Shown piece after piece: positions 11,089 to 24,159 of a stretch of DNA of 64,000 nucleotides. The notes under the pieces are model-generated. The model was not told the origin of the DNA and did not search any database. It worked only from the letters and a program-made list of their open reading frames with translations. This DNA comes from Sweltsa coloradensis (taxonomy: Eukaryota; Arthropoda; Insecta; Plecoptera; Chloroperlidae). Where the stretch lies: the NCBI GenBank assembly GCA_024449915.1, contig JAMZAV010000784.1, forward strand, positions 62,001 through 126,000, written 5' to 3'. How positions within the stretch are numbered: position 1 is the stretch's first letter; the number at the start of each line of letters is the position of its first letter. A program made the translations under genes and the position numbers.

Positions 11089-12441
11089 CAAGGGCGTCCG
11101 CAGGAATTTGATCAGGGGGGTGGGGGGCAAGAATCACAATTGTACTACTTTCGTGGGGAAGGGTCCAAGCACGGGGGGTTTGGGGGGCGGAGCCCTCCAA
11201 CAATAGCGCCGCAAGCGAAAATTTTGATAATCAGGTTTTTAGAGTGTGTTTGGTGCGTTTTAGAAATAAGTAGTGAGATGAATGCAATACCAAAATAATG
11301 TAGTTTTTTTGCAGTCAATACTTGAAATTAGAAAACCACCGAAAGGAATTTATGATTATGATAATTTATGATAAAACCGGCAATACTATTATAATTGCCA
11401 GTCGAGTATTGTCGGTCGAAGGGTCAAATCCAACCCAAGGAAGAATATCCTTCGACCATGGGTCAGACCGGCTACGGCAACCCTCAAGGGGACACTAACC
11501 CCAATAAATATTACGTGTTAATTTGTAATAATTTGCATGGCGACTTACCAATAGGTTGATGCTAGGTAGTCGTCTATGAGGTTTATCTGACACTACAGCA
11601 AGAGAAGTAGGCCTAACTACACTATTATTGCACTCGTTAAGTTTAGATTTTTTAAAGAAATTTCGGATATCCATTATTTATGAATTCCCTCGTCTATGTG
11701 TCCAGATTCACCCCTACGTTAATATCCATCCATACAATTACACAAACAACTCAAATTTCTTTGCACACGCTATAACATACTAGAACGACGTTCACTGTTC
11801 GCAGTCGGCACTAGAACTGGTGCATCATAGAACGCAACACGACAAGGGATGCAACGACGGCTAAACTGTCAAAGTGATTTAAATGGTCATGTGACTTGCA
11901 AATGTACTCTCTATTATCAATAAAAATGGGAGCCTTACAAGTGACAGTTTAAAACGACAAACTATGCAACTTTGACACGTCCTCGCGTCGTACTCATATT
12001 GAAGTATATGTATTAGTAAGTAAACTACCATTGATCGATTTATGTAGTGCTGAACAAACAAAACAATACATTGTCAATGATTTCACCTCGTGGGCCATCA
12101 TCCCCTATCTCCATGGGTCAAGCAGCGAGCGTACAAACCAATGTGGGTGGGAGGGATGGGACGCGGCTCGCGGCGCCCTACAGGCCGGAAGTCACACATT
12201 AACAACCTAACGACGTAACAGAGAACACGATTTTAGACCCCTACTCACGTGTCTTTGGGTGTCTTGCTTCAGTTCCCGTGGAATAATAAAAAAAATCGCA
12301 TTCAGAAAAAAAAACATATTCCGTACATAATTATATTATTTGGCTCTAATATGATATCAATAAAATTGCCTTATCCAAGATTCCAGGGGGGGGGCAAGTG
12401 CCCGGCTTGCCCCCCCCCCCCCACCAGTGCGGACGCCCTTG
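11089..12441. mobile_element. hAT-like non-autonomous element 1
   Basis: Terminal inverted repeats CAAGGGCGTCCGCA and its inverse, with a perfect 8-bp target duplication AGTCTCAG at 11081-11088 and 12442-12449. Eight-base duplications are typical of hAT elements. The ends lie next to G-rich (left) and G/C-rich (right) blocks. The 1353-bp body has no transposase frame. It inserted 42 bases from the 3' end of the Helentron-type copy before it. Confidence 0.75.
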
Positions 12442-12449
12442 AGTCTCAG

Positions 12450-13046
12450 CACGATAACCGATAAAGAATCCGGCATAATTACCAACAATCCTCTGAAATA
12501 TATTAAATTAAGATAAAGACTCAATGTAAGACTGATAAATATAAATGTTCCATGACTATTAATATATATTGTGACAGTTAGGTACACAAATCTCCTCATA
12601 CAGAGGGTACAGTTGTCACACCCTTGCCCTTCCTATCAGCGCTGATTTCTGAATTAAATTTAGTAATTTATTTATATTAAATATTTGCCAAGAACATAAA
12701 GGCGGTCTGTTATACAGACGTACTCACACTAATCCTCTGAATAGGCCGATCGTCGGTCGTTGCTGCTGACTGATGATTGAAGTTGCGCCTTGGGTGTATT
12801 CCATCCTAGTGAGGTTCCACTGATGATCCGGACGAGCAGTATCTCAGGCTGATAACCTTGATGACCTTCAGAGTTCAGACTACCACCGAATACTGTTCTG
12901 AGATATCACTTTCTAGTTTAATCTTCTTCTCATTTTTTCTTCTAGTTAAATTCCCAAGGAAGTACATAAATATAGGGCTATTGGTATCGTGACCAGATTA
13001 CCTCGTTTAAAACACTTTTAAAATGAATCGCACGCTCAACATATAG
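12450..13046. other. Intergenic, nothing recognised
   Basis: No repeat or coding signal found apart from short AT-rich runs. Confidence 0.4.
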
Positions 13047-16000
13047 TCGTTCATCTCGGTCGAAAGTTGGAGCTCAACTTGGGGGGCAAGGGCTAACCCA
13101 TACAATTCGGTTCTACACATCACGGAGCATGTATTGTTGTATAACTGAAGAAAAAATTTAACTGCTAACATACGTCACGACGCTTCAAAGATGGCCGACG
13201 CTTCATTTCTAACGCCGCAAATTGACTTACTAAAACCAAAATAAATGTCAGAAAAATAATTGCAGACACTTGATTTTACTTGTATTCAATTCAGAAGAAA
13301 ATTTGCAACAATACAAATGCAATTTACATAAAAATACAACAATGGAATAGTCTGTTATAGGTCGAAATAGACCTCGTGAACCCACTTTTTCCTAACTACG
13401 CCTTAATTTACGGACATCTCAAGTGTACAATATAAATCCGATGATTTTGGAAAAAATCACTAATGTGTGTTAGCATATTGGCAACAAGATGGCTATAACA
13501 GAATTTGTATATAATGGGCTTTTCAAACTAAAATAATTACAAAAACTTAACATGTGCGTATAATGATTCTCATTAATATCCTGTGATTTGCACATGATAG
13601 TGCAGTCCCTGGCCATAAGACCCGTAGGTATTTCGACCTGGATGGATTTTATCTTCTAATCCTGTTAGGGTGTATTTTAAGGATAGAAAAAATCTTGGGT
13701 AGACATCTGTCATTCTGGGCCTAAGTTTTTTACGACGCCATCTTCTTTTAGGCACATGCATATAGAACACGCTCTTGGTTTTCACAAATTTTCTATAATT
13801 TTTATTACAGCTGTAGTGAAACTGAAGTTATATTTGGATTCTCCATGAAATTACCAATAAAATGATATATTTGGTCATCCTGGGAACATAATGGGATTAT
13901 TTATAGAAAATTACATATTATAAGACATGCAGATAAGTTACACGGATTGTTCGTTTATGATACACATATAACATTTGACACACTATATTAGGAATATAAC
14001 TGGAAATTGATTTGAAAGTTGGGCTTTTTCAGAATTGTCCCACGACACCAATAGAGGCCATTTTACAAGATGGCGGCGAAACATATTGTTTTTTTATTCA
14101 AATTTGATGACAGAATGTTGAAATTGGGTAAATACATAGAACATGCCATTGAAAAATAACTTTTGTGTATGGTCATGTCAAACTAACAGAATGGCACCAA
14201 TGGCGGCCATTTTGAAAGAAGGCCGTCACACACATAAACCACGTTAATTTAATGATATCATCTTGTTATTTGATGGTATACAAGTAGGGCACGCTATTGA
14301 GAAATTACGGTTTTATATGTTATGACAATTCAATGCTGTTTAAAAACAATATAATAGCTGCTCTATTGAAAAAATGCAGATGCTAGCGGCATCGGCGGGG
14401 CCGAGCGGGCCAATGGTCGATCGGTATTTTAAATTAGTGCCCGCTGATTGGCTAGAACTATCCCGCCGCTGATGTCACCATCTGCAAACCTCCGATGGAG
14501 CAGATAGTATAAGGATCTGCTACCGCATAGCTACATTTATTGCTATGACATTAAAAACTAGCAATAATACCATACTTATAATAATACACGTGTTTTTCGT
14601 ACACATAGAAAAGCAATTGATTAGTTTCTATAACACATTATCTTGTTTATGAATTTTTAATATGTAAATGAAAATGTTCATGTTCCCATTTAAGTTTAAG
14701 TAACTAAATTCTCGTTTGTAATAGGCGATAGTCCGGTAATGACTCTCATTTGTGCAAAATTTGTTTTTTTTTAAGTTAATCCGTTTGGGACCCACAACAT
14801 ACACACAGAATTAGCTTTTAGCCAGCTAACTATAAGCGTCCCATCCACCCAATCAGATGAAGAAGAAACCTTTGTAGAAATATTTGGTTGGTATATATAT
14901 CCAAGTATAACAAGGTGAAGATAAAAATTAAGTTTTATCTGTTACGAAACATCAATAAAATAATGTATTGCATTTAGCAACATTAATGTTGCTATTTGCC
15001 CTACTTTCCTACTGTGATTATCTTCATCCTAAACTCCATCGTACTTCGTAATTTAATTTGTGGTGTTTTTGATGGCAATGTACAGGAACTCGAAAACATG
15101 GTCTTCAATTTATTTTCCCATGATCTTCTACATTTTTTGACTATGTCCTATTCATGCATTCTAAATAAATTTTATGACACGAGACTATAATTTGGTCAAC
15201 TTTTGGCAACTGTTTGGCTGCTTTTTAACGACCTCTTGGGAACCTAGTGGCAAACGTTTGGCGTATTTTTGGCAATTCCTTAATGAATTCTTGTCTGTCT
15301 TGTAAGGGTTGCGAACAGGTTACCAAGAGGTAGTATTTGACACAAAACGAGTTGTTGGCTTACTTTGGCTTCTTCTCTTCTTCTGGCGACTATACTGGGT
15401 GAACTTCTTGGTTTCTTGTCTGATACTTTAAAGTAACCTATTAGCTAACTGCGTGTTGACTGTTTGTTTTCCCTTTGGTAACCAGTTGGGTTGATTGGAT
15501 ATTGCTTAACGTCTCATATTAATGCACTTTGGCTCTTCGAGACGATGAGTGGAGGTAGATGAGGAGGAAGTATCAACAGAAAGAAGAGGGGAAAACCGGT
15601 ACCGGCACGTAGCCTACTCCGTTAGATAAGTACCAAGGGGACCAATGGCTTAATATCCCATCCGAAAGGACGGTGTAATCCTTGACAGTCATATAGGGGT
15701 AACCAGTTGGAAACCTTCTGAGATCTACTAGGAATACGCACAATCAGATCGGGATTAAACTTGAAATAAGTAATCTAATAGTAAAAGGCCAGTTATTAAA
15801 GCAAGTTGCAGGTTTCTCTCTCTTATGGTTTCATCAAATCTTGACAAATGGCGAAATGCATGCCGTTGGTGTCACAGTGCAGATGTAACTTGCTGAACAC
15901 ATTAAACACTCTTCATCCAATGACATGCCCCATGTGTGAACCAAATTTAAACATTGTATTGCCCATTTTAGAAGATGTTTTATTGAAGCTGAATTAAACT

Positions 16001-17698
16001 CAGTATAGGTGGGTAGAGAGCTAATGGCTGGCTTGCTAAAACTGAGAAAGGAAAAATGGTAATAGTTAATTCTGTGTTGATGTTTGTGGGTCCCAAACGG
16101 ATAAACTATGAGAAACCAAATTTTACACCAATGACAATCGTCTACCGGGCTATCGCCTTCAACAATTGAGAATTTAATTACATTAACTTAGATGGGAAAA
16201 TAAACATTTCCATTTTCATATTTAAAATTCATTAACAAGATAATGTGTTATAGAAACTAGTCAATTGCTTTTCAATGTGTACGAAAAAACACGTGTAGCC
16301 TATTGTTATCAGAATAATATTATTGCTAGTTTTTAATATCATGGCAATAAATGTAGATATGCGGTAGCAGATTCATATAGGCCCCACTACATTGTTTCTA
16401 AAAAATATTGAATTGATATAACACACGTAATTTTTCAATAGCGTGCCCTACTTGTATACCATCAAATAACAAGATGATATCATTAAATTTACGTGGTTTA
16501 TGTGTGTGACGGCCTTCTTTCAAAATGGCCGCCATTTGTGCCATTCTGTTAGTTTGACATGACCCTACACAAAAGTTATTTTCAATGGCATGTTCTATGT
16601 ATTTACCCAATTTCAACATTCTGTCATCAAATTTGAATAAAAAAACAATATGTTTCGCCGCCATCTTGTAAAATGGCCTCTATTGGTGTCGTGGGACAAT
16701 TCTGAAAAAGCCCAACTTTCAAATCAATTTCCAGTTATATTCCTAATATAGTGTGTCAAATGTTATATGTGTATCATAAACGAACAATCCGTGTAACTTA
16801 TCTGCATGTCTTATAATATGTAATTTTCTATAAATAATCCCATTATGTTCCCAGGATGACCAAATATATCATTTTATTGGTAATTTCATGGAGAATCCAA
16901 ATATAACTTCAGTTTCACTACAGCTGTAATAAAAATTATAGAAAATTTGTGAAAACCAAGAGCGTGTTCTATATGCATGTGCCTAAAAGAAGATGGCGTC
17001 GTAAAAAACTTAGGCCCAGAATGACAGATGTCTACCCAAGATTTTTTCTATCCTTAAAATACACCCTAACAGGATTAGAAGATAAAATCCATCCAGGTCG
17101 AAATACCTACGGGTCTTATGGCCAGGGACTGCACTATCATGTGCAAATCACAGGATATTAATGAGAATCATTATACGCACATGTTAAGTTTTGTAATTAT
17201 TTTAGTTTGAAAAGCCCATTATATACAAATTCTGTTATAGCCATCTTGTTGCCAATATGCTAACACACATTAGTGATTTTTTCCAAAATCATCGGATTTA
17301 TATTGTACACTTGAGATGTCCGTAAATTAAGGCGTAGTTAGGAAAAAGTGGGTTCACGAGGTCTATTTCGACCTATAACAGACTATTCCATTGTTGTATT
17401 TTTATGTAAATTGCATTTGTATTGTTGCAAATTTTCTTCTGAATTGAATACAAGTAAAATCAAGTGTCTGCAATTATTTTTCTGACATTTATTTTGGTTT
17501 TAGTAAGTCAATTTGCGGCGTTAGAAATGAAGCGTCGGCCATCTTTGAAGCGTCGTGACGTATTGTTAGCAGTGAAATTTTTTCTTCAGTTATACAACAA
17601 TACATGCTCCGTGATGTGTAGAACCGAATTGTATGGGTTAGCCCTTGCCCCCCAAGTTGAGCCCATTTTAGGCCTTCTTGCCTTCGAGATGAACGACT
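13047..17698. repeat. 4.65-kb palindrome (very long fold-back)
   Basis: The left arm 13047-14819 is inverted against the right arm 16055-17698, with a loop of about 1.2 kb. From about 13260 to 14070 paired positions sum to 30734 with no gap, and every stretch I compared is identical. Further in, the arms show many substitutions, and the left arm has an extra ~160 bp (14351-14510). The same 70-codon frame appears in each arm (13573-13785 minus, 16949-17161 plus); this comes from the duplication and has no known domain. Several AAGATGGCGGC-like words occur in both arms. It could be a transposon with giant inverted ends or an inverted duplication. Confidence 0.9.
14820..16054. other. Loop of the 4.65-kb palindrome
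   Basis: Unique-looking DNA between the arms. A 64-codon frame at 14996-15190 has no recognisable domain. No transposase motif found. Confidence 0.5.
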
Positions 17699-17869
17699 AA
17701 TACTTCTAACTGTCTTGGCTTCCAAAATATGTTAACTATCCATCTTTATTTCAAATATCGATACTATTGTTATTTACGCCCTTTGATTAGTATTCTTGAC
17801 CACAATCGATTTATTTAATTCCATTTTTACCTACTCTATTTTAGACACCATTTTTAATAATTTTCTTGT

Positions 17870-19422
17870 TAAGCGAGCGAAGCGAGCGTTTCCATTTGAC
17901 TCTGCCGGAAAAATTAGTCACTGGTTTTGTTTTTTGTTGTTTGTTTGTTTGTTTTTTTGTTTGTATGTCTCGCCATAACGTTCGAACGGAGGCTCGGATC
18001 GAGTTGAAATTTTGACCATCCGCAAGCTTCGTTCTCGATTGAATGCCATTAGTTTTGTGGCAAAATCGTTCAAAAAGTTAAAAAGTTACATTAAAGTTAA
18101 TCGAAAGTTTTTTTTTCAAACTAAACGGCGACAAAATCTGAGATAGCCAAATCATTTAGAATGTCCGTCCGGTCACGAATATGTTAATTTTATTTTGATC
18201 CGATAAGTAGTGTAGATGGAAATTACATTATAACAAAAGTAACGTTTCCATGGCAACGAAAAGACGCGCGAAGTTTCTAATGCACTGCCACCTAGAAGTA
18301 ATCAAAATACTTTCGAGGAAGAGTGAATTATTTGTCACCAAAGAGTTTAAATAGTTTTCCCAAGGAGTCAAGGTCCTCTAGATGGCGGTGGTTTTTATCC
18401 ACAAAGTAAAGGTTTACACACAATAACCCATCTCTTACAGTAGCGAGACTTGCTAGCAAAACACGCTGATAAACCGAGACGCGCGCCCCTCCCCTAGCCA
18501 AGGTACGAGCACTAAAGTGAACTAACGATGACAGTGCCACGGCAGTGACTTTTTGATCTGAATTGAAAACGATGTCATTTTTTGCACTATTATGACGTGA
18601 TAATACTGCTACAGCTGGATATGAGCTGGATATAAGTTTCGTCTGACATTATTTTTTTTACTGATAATAATATGATGACATACATATTATTATGTATGTC
18701 GTTTTCAAAAAGCCTAGAGCCTAGCCTAGGCCCTAGGCTAGGCCTAGGCACCAAGTATTAGTAATGTAGGTTATAATGGTTGATACATAATATTAAAATT
18801 ACCATCATTACTTGCAGTTGTTTTGACTGCAATTTAAATAGCCTAGGCTAGGCCTAGCCCTTGCAAAATATGATTAGCTTCACATTCTTCGGCATTCGTC
18901 AATTGTTTGTTGTTTACATTTTTAGTTCACTCAAAATGACTCGTACTTTGGCCAGGTCGCGCTAGTGTAGCGGCAAGAAGCTCTATCTATACATGTTGCT
19001 ACGTAGGTTACCTACACGGAGAGCGGTAGAGATATTATAGCTTTCCTGTCTGGGCGCACCGCCGTCCACGATTTGTATGTTGTAAAGCAGAAAAGCACTG
19101 ACTTTTAGATGGCGGATGCTTTTAGTTCACTCAAAATGACTCGTACTTTGGCCAGGTCGCGCTAGTGAATCGGCGGTACGCGCAGCCGACCACGACAGCA
19201 ATCACTCTGCAGGCAGTGCATTGAAGTTTCGCTACTGTAAGAGATTGTTATACTGTGGGTTTACACACGGGTTTACCCAAATACCTTGGTAATAATAATA
19301 TTGGAAACATGGCCCTGTGGACAGCGAACGTCGCAAATTTTAGAATTTAAAAAAATGTGCAATGTGGGTTTAGCTATAGCACGTGTTCGCTTATCAACGC
19401 GTCCAACTGAGCGTTTCCTTGT
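17870..19422 (+). mobile_element. Helentron-type element, family B, copy 1, interrupted
   Basis: The 5' end TTAAGCGAGCG (17869-17879) is matched by subterminal TTCGCTTA at 19386-19393. It is followed by a perfect hairpin AACGC/GCGTT (19396-19400, 19411-19415) and CCTTGT, a variant of CCTAGT. Its body matches copy 2 at 61509-62219. The hAT-like element at 18419-19257 splits it. Confidence 0.75.
18419..19257. mobile_element. hAT-like non-autonomous element 2, nested
   Basis: Inverted ends begin CACAATAACCC and CACAGTATAAC and both run into ATCTCTTACAGTAGCGA. The 8-bp target duplication GGTTTACA is perfect (18411-18418, 19258-19265), and the uninterrupted site is preserved in the related element near 62050. 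A subterminal block of about 45 bp (TTAGTTCACTCAAAATGACT and on) occurs twice in direct order at 18931 and 19122. A weaker inverted copy lies near 18490-18530. No transposase. Confidence 0.8.
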
Positions 19423-19423
19423 T

Positions 19424-20303
19424 AGATACATTTTTATAACTTTTTGTAATTCTTTATCATTTATCTCTCGGATCACTTTATAACTTTTATATACTTTTAT
19501 TTATGTTGGCTTATTAGTGAAAGCTCAACATCGTTGATAATCAAACACTGGGTTTGAACCTCATCGCATGTCACGAACGGTTTTCGTTGACTAGGCCTCG
19601 GCTTGACCTACAAAAACTGATCCCTATCGTCCCACAGCTTCGCGTATCTCATCACTTCATTTGTATTCTTGTTATTTAAATCGCATTCTTTAACCTTCAA
19701 TATATAACACACATGTTATTGGACAGGGTTAACTTCAGTCTGCTTTAAAATAAAGTCCCCCAGCAAAAAGAATCTTGATACGACTCAAAATATAAATTTA
19801 TTTATTTATTAATTTATTTTGGAAAGATATTTGACTGATTTGCACAGAGATCTTTATAGCAAGTGTTATTATCCAAATTTTTTCACAGATATCATTTTTG
19901 CCCAAATGGAAGAATATTGTATCCTTACACAATTTTTAGTCAGAGTTCAATTCATTTTTTAAATTTAATTTTATTCACATTTTGTAGTTCAATACCAACC
20001 ATGTTTGAAACATGTCATGTTAGGGTGTTCCTACGAGGAGCAAGAATCCCCCCCTCCCCCCACCCCCCACCACTAGCTGTGCTGGACGCCCTTACTACCA
20101 GGGCAGACGATTAAGATGTTCGATTTTCTTGTGGTTAGACGCTGTGCTTCCAATGCTGAAGGTTCATTATTCGATTACCGCAATGAGCAAAGTTTTATAT
20201 GTTATGATGTGGACTTAAGTCCCATCAGTTCTTGGCTTAGGAATGTGTAAACGGTGGCTTCGAAACCGTCCTAGCAACAAGGCACAAAATAAATTACAAA
20301 TAA
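19424..20303. other. Intergenic, one possible isolated MITE end
   Basis: Mostly featureless AT-rich DNA. At 20030-20100 a C-rich block followed by GGACGCCCTTACTA resembles the inner side of the hAT-like end at 12440, but no partner end was found. Confidence 0.35.
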
Positions 20304-20865
20304 ACTAGGATGCTTCGCAAACGCTTTTTTTAGTCGCGTTGATGGATGAGCTTTTTTTAAGTTTTTAGTTTGCGTGGGATATCTTTACTTTTGCATCTGC
20401 TTTGCTTTGCTGCCTTCGCTGTCAAGTTTCTATTGTTACTTGTCATTGTTATTATATACGTAAAAAACTTATATTAAAAGCTTTATTTCTATGGATTCTG
20501 GCTAACTTTTTCAACTTTTTCGTTCAAAAGGTACTACATCACCATAACCTTCATGTTCATGTATAATGTGAACGTTGTAGCCCCACCCGTTTGGTCAGAA
20601 TCGGCCCAAATGGCACGAAAATATCGCACTAAAAATCGGAAAAAAATCGTAAAAGTACGATATTCATGAGAAATATTTCTTCGATTGTACCCAAAAACAA
20701 TACACCTCTAGGTTCAGAGATTTCGAAGGTCCCCTCCAATTTTCATCAAGATCGCATATGCTTTTTGCACGGTAGAGAGCGAACAAAAGACAAAAAAAAA
20801 AGAAACACCCGAGCCAAATCATGTTGGGGATCAGTGAAATTGAAGTCTTCGCTTCGCTCATCCAA
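20304..20865 (-). mobile_element. Helentron-type element, family A, copy 3
   Basis: Minus strand: the 5' end is TTGGATGAGCG at 20865. The 3' end is a GCTCATCCA repeat, a hairpin AACGC/GCGTT and CCTAGT at 20304, with about ten extra bases between hairpin and end. The body shares the phrase GCCCCACCCGTTTGGTCAGA with copies 4, 5 and 6. Confidence 0.7.
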
Positions 20866-21146
20866 TAAATAAATTTTTGTAGGATGCCCGACGTAGGGTA
20901 TACACCTCAGATCTAACCGTTGTGACCCTCTTCAGGTGACTAACTAGGTATATTGCGGATAGAATAATTGTGAAGGGATGACCGAGGGCTATTTAAGAGG
21001 ACTCAATCCCTTGCATTCGCATTAACGACTGAGGAAAACCTCGGAAAAAACTTCAGTCAGTAGGTATTGCCGGTCTCGACGGGTTTTGAACCCGGGACCT
21101 CCCGAATCGGAGTTGAGCGCTTAGCGCTCGAGCCAACACTGTCGGT
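20866..21146 (-). repeat. tRNA-derived SINE, full-length-looking copy 1
   Basis: Minus strand: a tRNA-like head (box A TGGCTCGAGCGCTAAGCG, box B GGGTTCAAAACC), then a body with GACTGAAG, GCAAGGGATTGAGT, TAGCCCTCGG and GAAGAGGGT, ending in an A-rich tail. Other copies at 22224, 27794 and 41742 share the parts. Its tail abuts the family A element exactly. Confidence 0.75.
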
Positions 21147-22223
21147 AATAAATTATTGGTTGGTTCTGAGTCAGCTTTGTTGATTCTCGTGCTATCTACG
21201 GGTGGAATCGTGTCCAGCTTCATTGATCGGTGTTTTCTACTTAAATATGCCGGTCTCTAGTTTGTCATTGTTTGTTCGTCGGTGGCTTTAAGAAGAGTCG
21301 CTGAGGCTGGCGCGGAGATAAGTTTAGGCGCTCAGCTTTCTGTTTTTTTTTTCAGGTTAACGGTTTATAACACCGTTATCAAATTCACCCTAACGTTAAT
21401 AAAGGAAAAATATATGTTATCCAGTACGCGTATTCCTGAATTAATTCAATAATTTTGAATTAAAAATTAGTGAAATCACCGTAATTTAATTTACTCCATT
21501 TTGGTCAACTTTGGGAATTTATTCAAATTCATGTTTTGGACTTCCCATTTTTCATATTTTGGACTTATGTCTCGCAATGGATCTTTCGGTCTTATTTTTT
21601 GCAACCAAGTGTGGATATCAATATAAAAGTTCCATATTAACATTAATGCAAAATTTGGTAATGATATTACCAACCGTTCGGCAGAAATCATCATCACATG
21701 AGTGCGCGCATTTGAGTTGGACCAAGCTCAGCGTCCCCTCTTAAAAAAAAATTAATGTCCCCCACTGAAAATCAGTTATGTGACTGTGTGGGTAGGCTCT
21801 AAATAAGAATTTATTTATTTATTTAATCGAGAAATGTATTAAATGGAAAAATTATGTTTCTATTACCCCGTCTGGGCCCGGGGTAGAATTTGGCCTTGAA
21901 GCTAATCGTAAAAGACGAGTAAAGAAGCAAAATCCATCTCGCAAACATCAACTAGTATGTAGGGTTAGTATGTTACTCCCCGAAACCAGAGGCGAGCTCT
22001 GGCCGGCGTAGTGAGAAATTTCTCCTCCTGTCCGTGGCGTGTCTGGTTCTGACCATATATGGTTTTATATAGGCTATGTATAATATCCTTCCCTATATTA
22101 AATAGGCTAGAGTGGCTCATTATGACCTACCTGTTTGTGACCAAATAAACCAAAATCCAGAATTGTATAAACAAGGTATATTTTGAGAATTTAAGTAACT
22201 TTACCGAAAGTACTTTGTATCTT
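21147..22223. other. Intergenic, nothing recognised
   Basis: AT-rich. Short overlapping frames on both strands at 21491-21744 have no domain. A T-rich segment at 21340 and a TTTATTTATTTATTTAATCGAG run at 21810 are the only visible patterns. Confidence 0.35.
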
Positions 22224-22325
22224 TACCGACAGTGTTGGCTCGAGCGCTCAGATCTTGACTCATATTCGGGAGGTCACGGGTTCGAATCCCGCAAAGCCCG
22301 GAAATCCTGACTGAAGTTTTGCTGA
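22224..22325 (+). repeat. tRNA-derived SINE, truncated copy 2
   Basis: Head with TGGCTCGAGCGCTCAG and box B GGGTTCGAATCCC, then CCTGACTGAAGTTTT; the body stops there. Same family as 20866-21146. Confidence 0.7.
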
Positions 22326-22379
22326 TGCTGTTGATCCTATCTGTGCGTCTAGTTCCCACCTACTACGGTATAATAGGCC

Positions 22380-22689
22380 TACTGCACGTTCCGCAGATAA
22401 CTAACTGTTGACGCATCTGTTTTGTCGTCCGCGTCAGACCCAGAGCAGCTAGCTACCTTGTTCATGTCACCGAACGTCGAGAAGAGAACGCAGCAGTGAG
22501 ACTTCGGTCGTGTAGGGCGCGAGGATTATAACACTTCGAACATACTGAGAAAGTAACAGAACATAACACTATTATATTATTGCGGTGAACTTTTAGTGAA
22601 TGATTGTGACATACCGATCTTCTAGTGCAGTTCCGACCAGGCTTCGTCAGGTTTCTACGCCGGCATATAGGCGACTTCATGGACGCATG
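22380..22689 (+). other. Possible first exon with strong splice donor
   Basis: A locally GC-richer stretch ends in ATGGACGCATG|GTGAGTAAG, a near-consensus donor ten or eleven bases after an ATG. This looks like a 5' exon of an unidentified gene on the plus strand. It could be a 5' UTR exon of gene 2, 5.8 kb away; spliced to 28492 the ATG would stop after three codons. Evidence is only the donor and base composition. Confidence 0.25.
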
Positions 22690-23142
22690 GTGAGTAAGCG
22701 CTAGAGCGATGCGATGAGATCTTAAGGCTAATCTAGAGATACATGTGATTTTATAATTCCATCATTTTTCACAGAATGATAACTATGACGTATTTGATGT
22801 TAAAAAAGTGAAATTTTATTTTTATTGCCATTGTTTCGGACTGTCCCGGAAATATAAATCTTTAAAATTAAAATTCTTGTTCGCTCGGCTGACTGACTCC
22901 AAAGACGCTTGAAATATTGGGAAGTGGCCACGGACATGGAAATGTAGGGCTCTAGTACAGTAACACTTTTCAAAAAATTACATTTAAATAATTACAAAAA
23001 TTAAATTAATTATCTGGATTTTAAATTTTGTTAAAAATTCCAAGATTGACCATATTCATGGATTGATCATGTCTGATTAACATAAAAAATATATTTAAAA
23101 TAATCTGCGACTATAGGGCTGCCCATGTATGATTATTTAAAT

Positions 23143-23765
23143 GGGCTATATCCCCCAAAAATTATTTTGTTCTACATAATCTATAACATAATACTACACT
23201 AAAATGACCGTTAAAAATTATATCTTGTATAACTTTTATTTTACACGAATGTTTCAATGTTTTTGATCATGATATTTGCAAAAATTGGCCTTTTGGGAAA
23301 TGTCTTAAATCAGCTTTAACTTGCTTCTTTTTTGTTCCACATAGATACTAGAGCATGATACCAATCGAAAATGCCCCTTTATATCATCATGTCTAGAAAC
23401 TTTGCACAAATACTCTCAAACACGCAAAAATATGCATTCCAAAATCACACCCTTTCTTGGTTATCAGCATATTTTGACCGAACCACTTGCCCAAATTACA
23501 AAACAAAATACAGAGGATTTACAGAAAAGGCTGTCGAGTACGTCACTAACAGCCAGTATTTTTTGGATCAAAATACTCCAAGATCACAAGGCATAAAGAT
23601 CGTCCCCATGTTATTTCTTATGGGATATTTTTGCCGATAGGACCAAGCTCGAAAGATACCAAGTTCGACAATTTTTTCCGGATCATGGTGTACCCAAAAA
23701 ATTTTCTGTTTATTTATAAATTCCTAACTAGTTAGCCTGAATGAAATATAGTGAATACCCTTTTA
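23143..23765 (-). repeat. Interspersed repeat D, copy 1
   Basis: Shares ordered words with 24886-25345, 41068-41500 and 55559-56190: GGGTATTCACCC (minus strand), AAAATATATTTCAT, GCTAGNTNNNAT, TATTGGCCATTATTGACG-like and CATAATACTACACTAAAATG. An 89-codon frame here is a by-product. No terminal structure identified. Confidence 0.65.
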
Positions 23766-24159
23766 ACAAGTATGTACAGTTTCATATACGTCGGATGCTT
23801 CCTGGCTGAGCAACTGTCAACATGTGTCACTATTCCCTTAGTTCATTCCACAGATTGGTTATGCAAAACATTATATGGAAAACATTCCTGAAATGTAAAA
23901 TTCCATCTCAGTGGGGTATAGAACTCCGGTCTCCCAAATGCCGGTTGATTGTTTAATTTCTGGATTGTTTTCTAATCAATTACACCTATACGCGAGTGTT
24001 TACCGATTAATTAAATCGAGAAATAATACAATACAATGTATATATTAATTAAATATAACATGCTGGTTCCTGATGAGTGTTCGCACTCTCAGGCAAGGAA
24101 CCTACATTCGGATTTTATAATCTGGTTATTACGAAAAGTGTTTCTGATTTAGTGAAGTG
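23766..24159. other. Intergenic, partial repeat
   Basis: Contains GAGTGTTTACCGATTAATTAAATCGAGAAA at 23994-24023, split here for display; a related block follows the tRNA-carrying element near 49197. Otherwise nothing seen. Confidence 0.3.

Noticed and set aside
13573..17161. Identical 70-codon frames on opposite strands
   Set aside because: They are the same DNA in the two arms of the palindrome, so identity says nothing about coding. No known domain.
23371..23640. 89-codon frame and overlapping 64-codon frame
   Set aside because: Fall in interspersed repeat D; other copies do not keep the frame.
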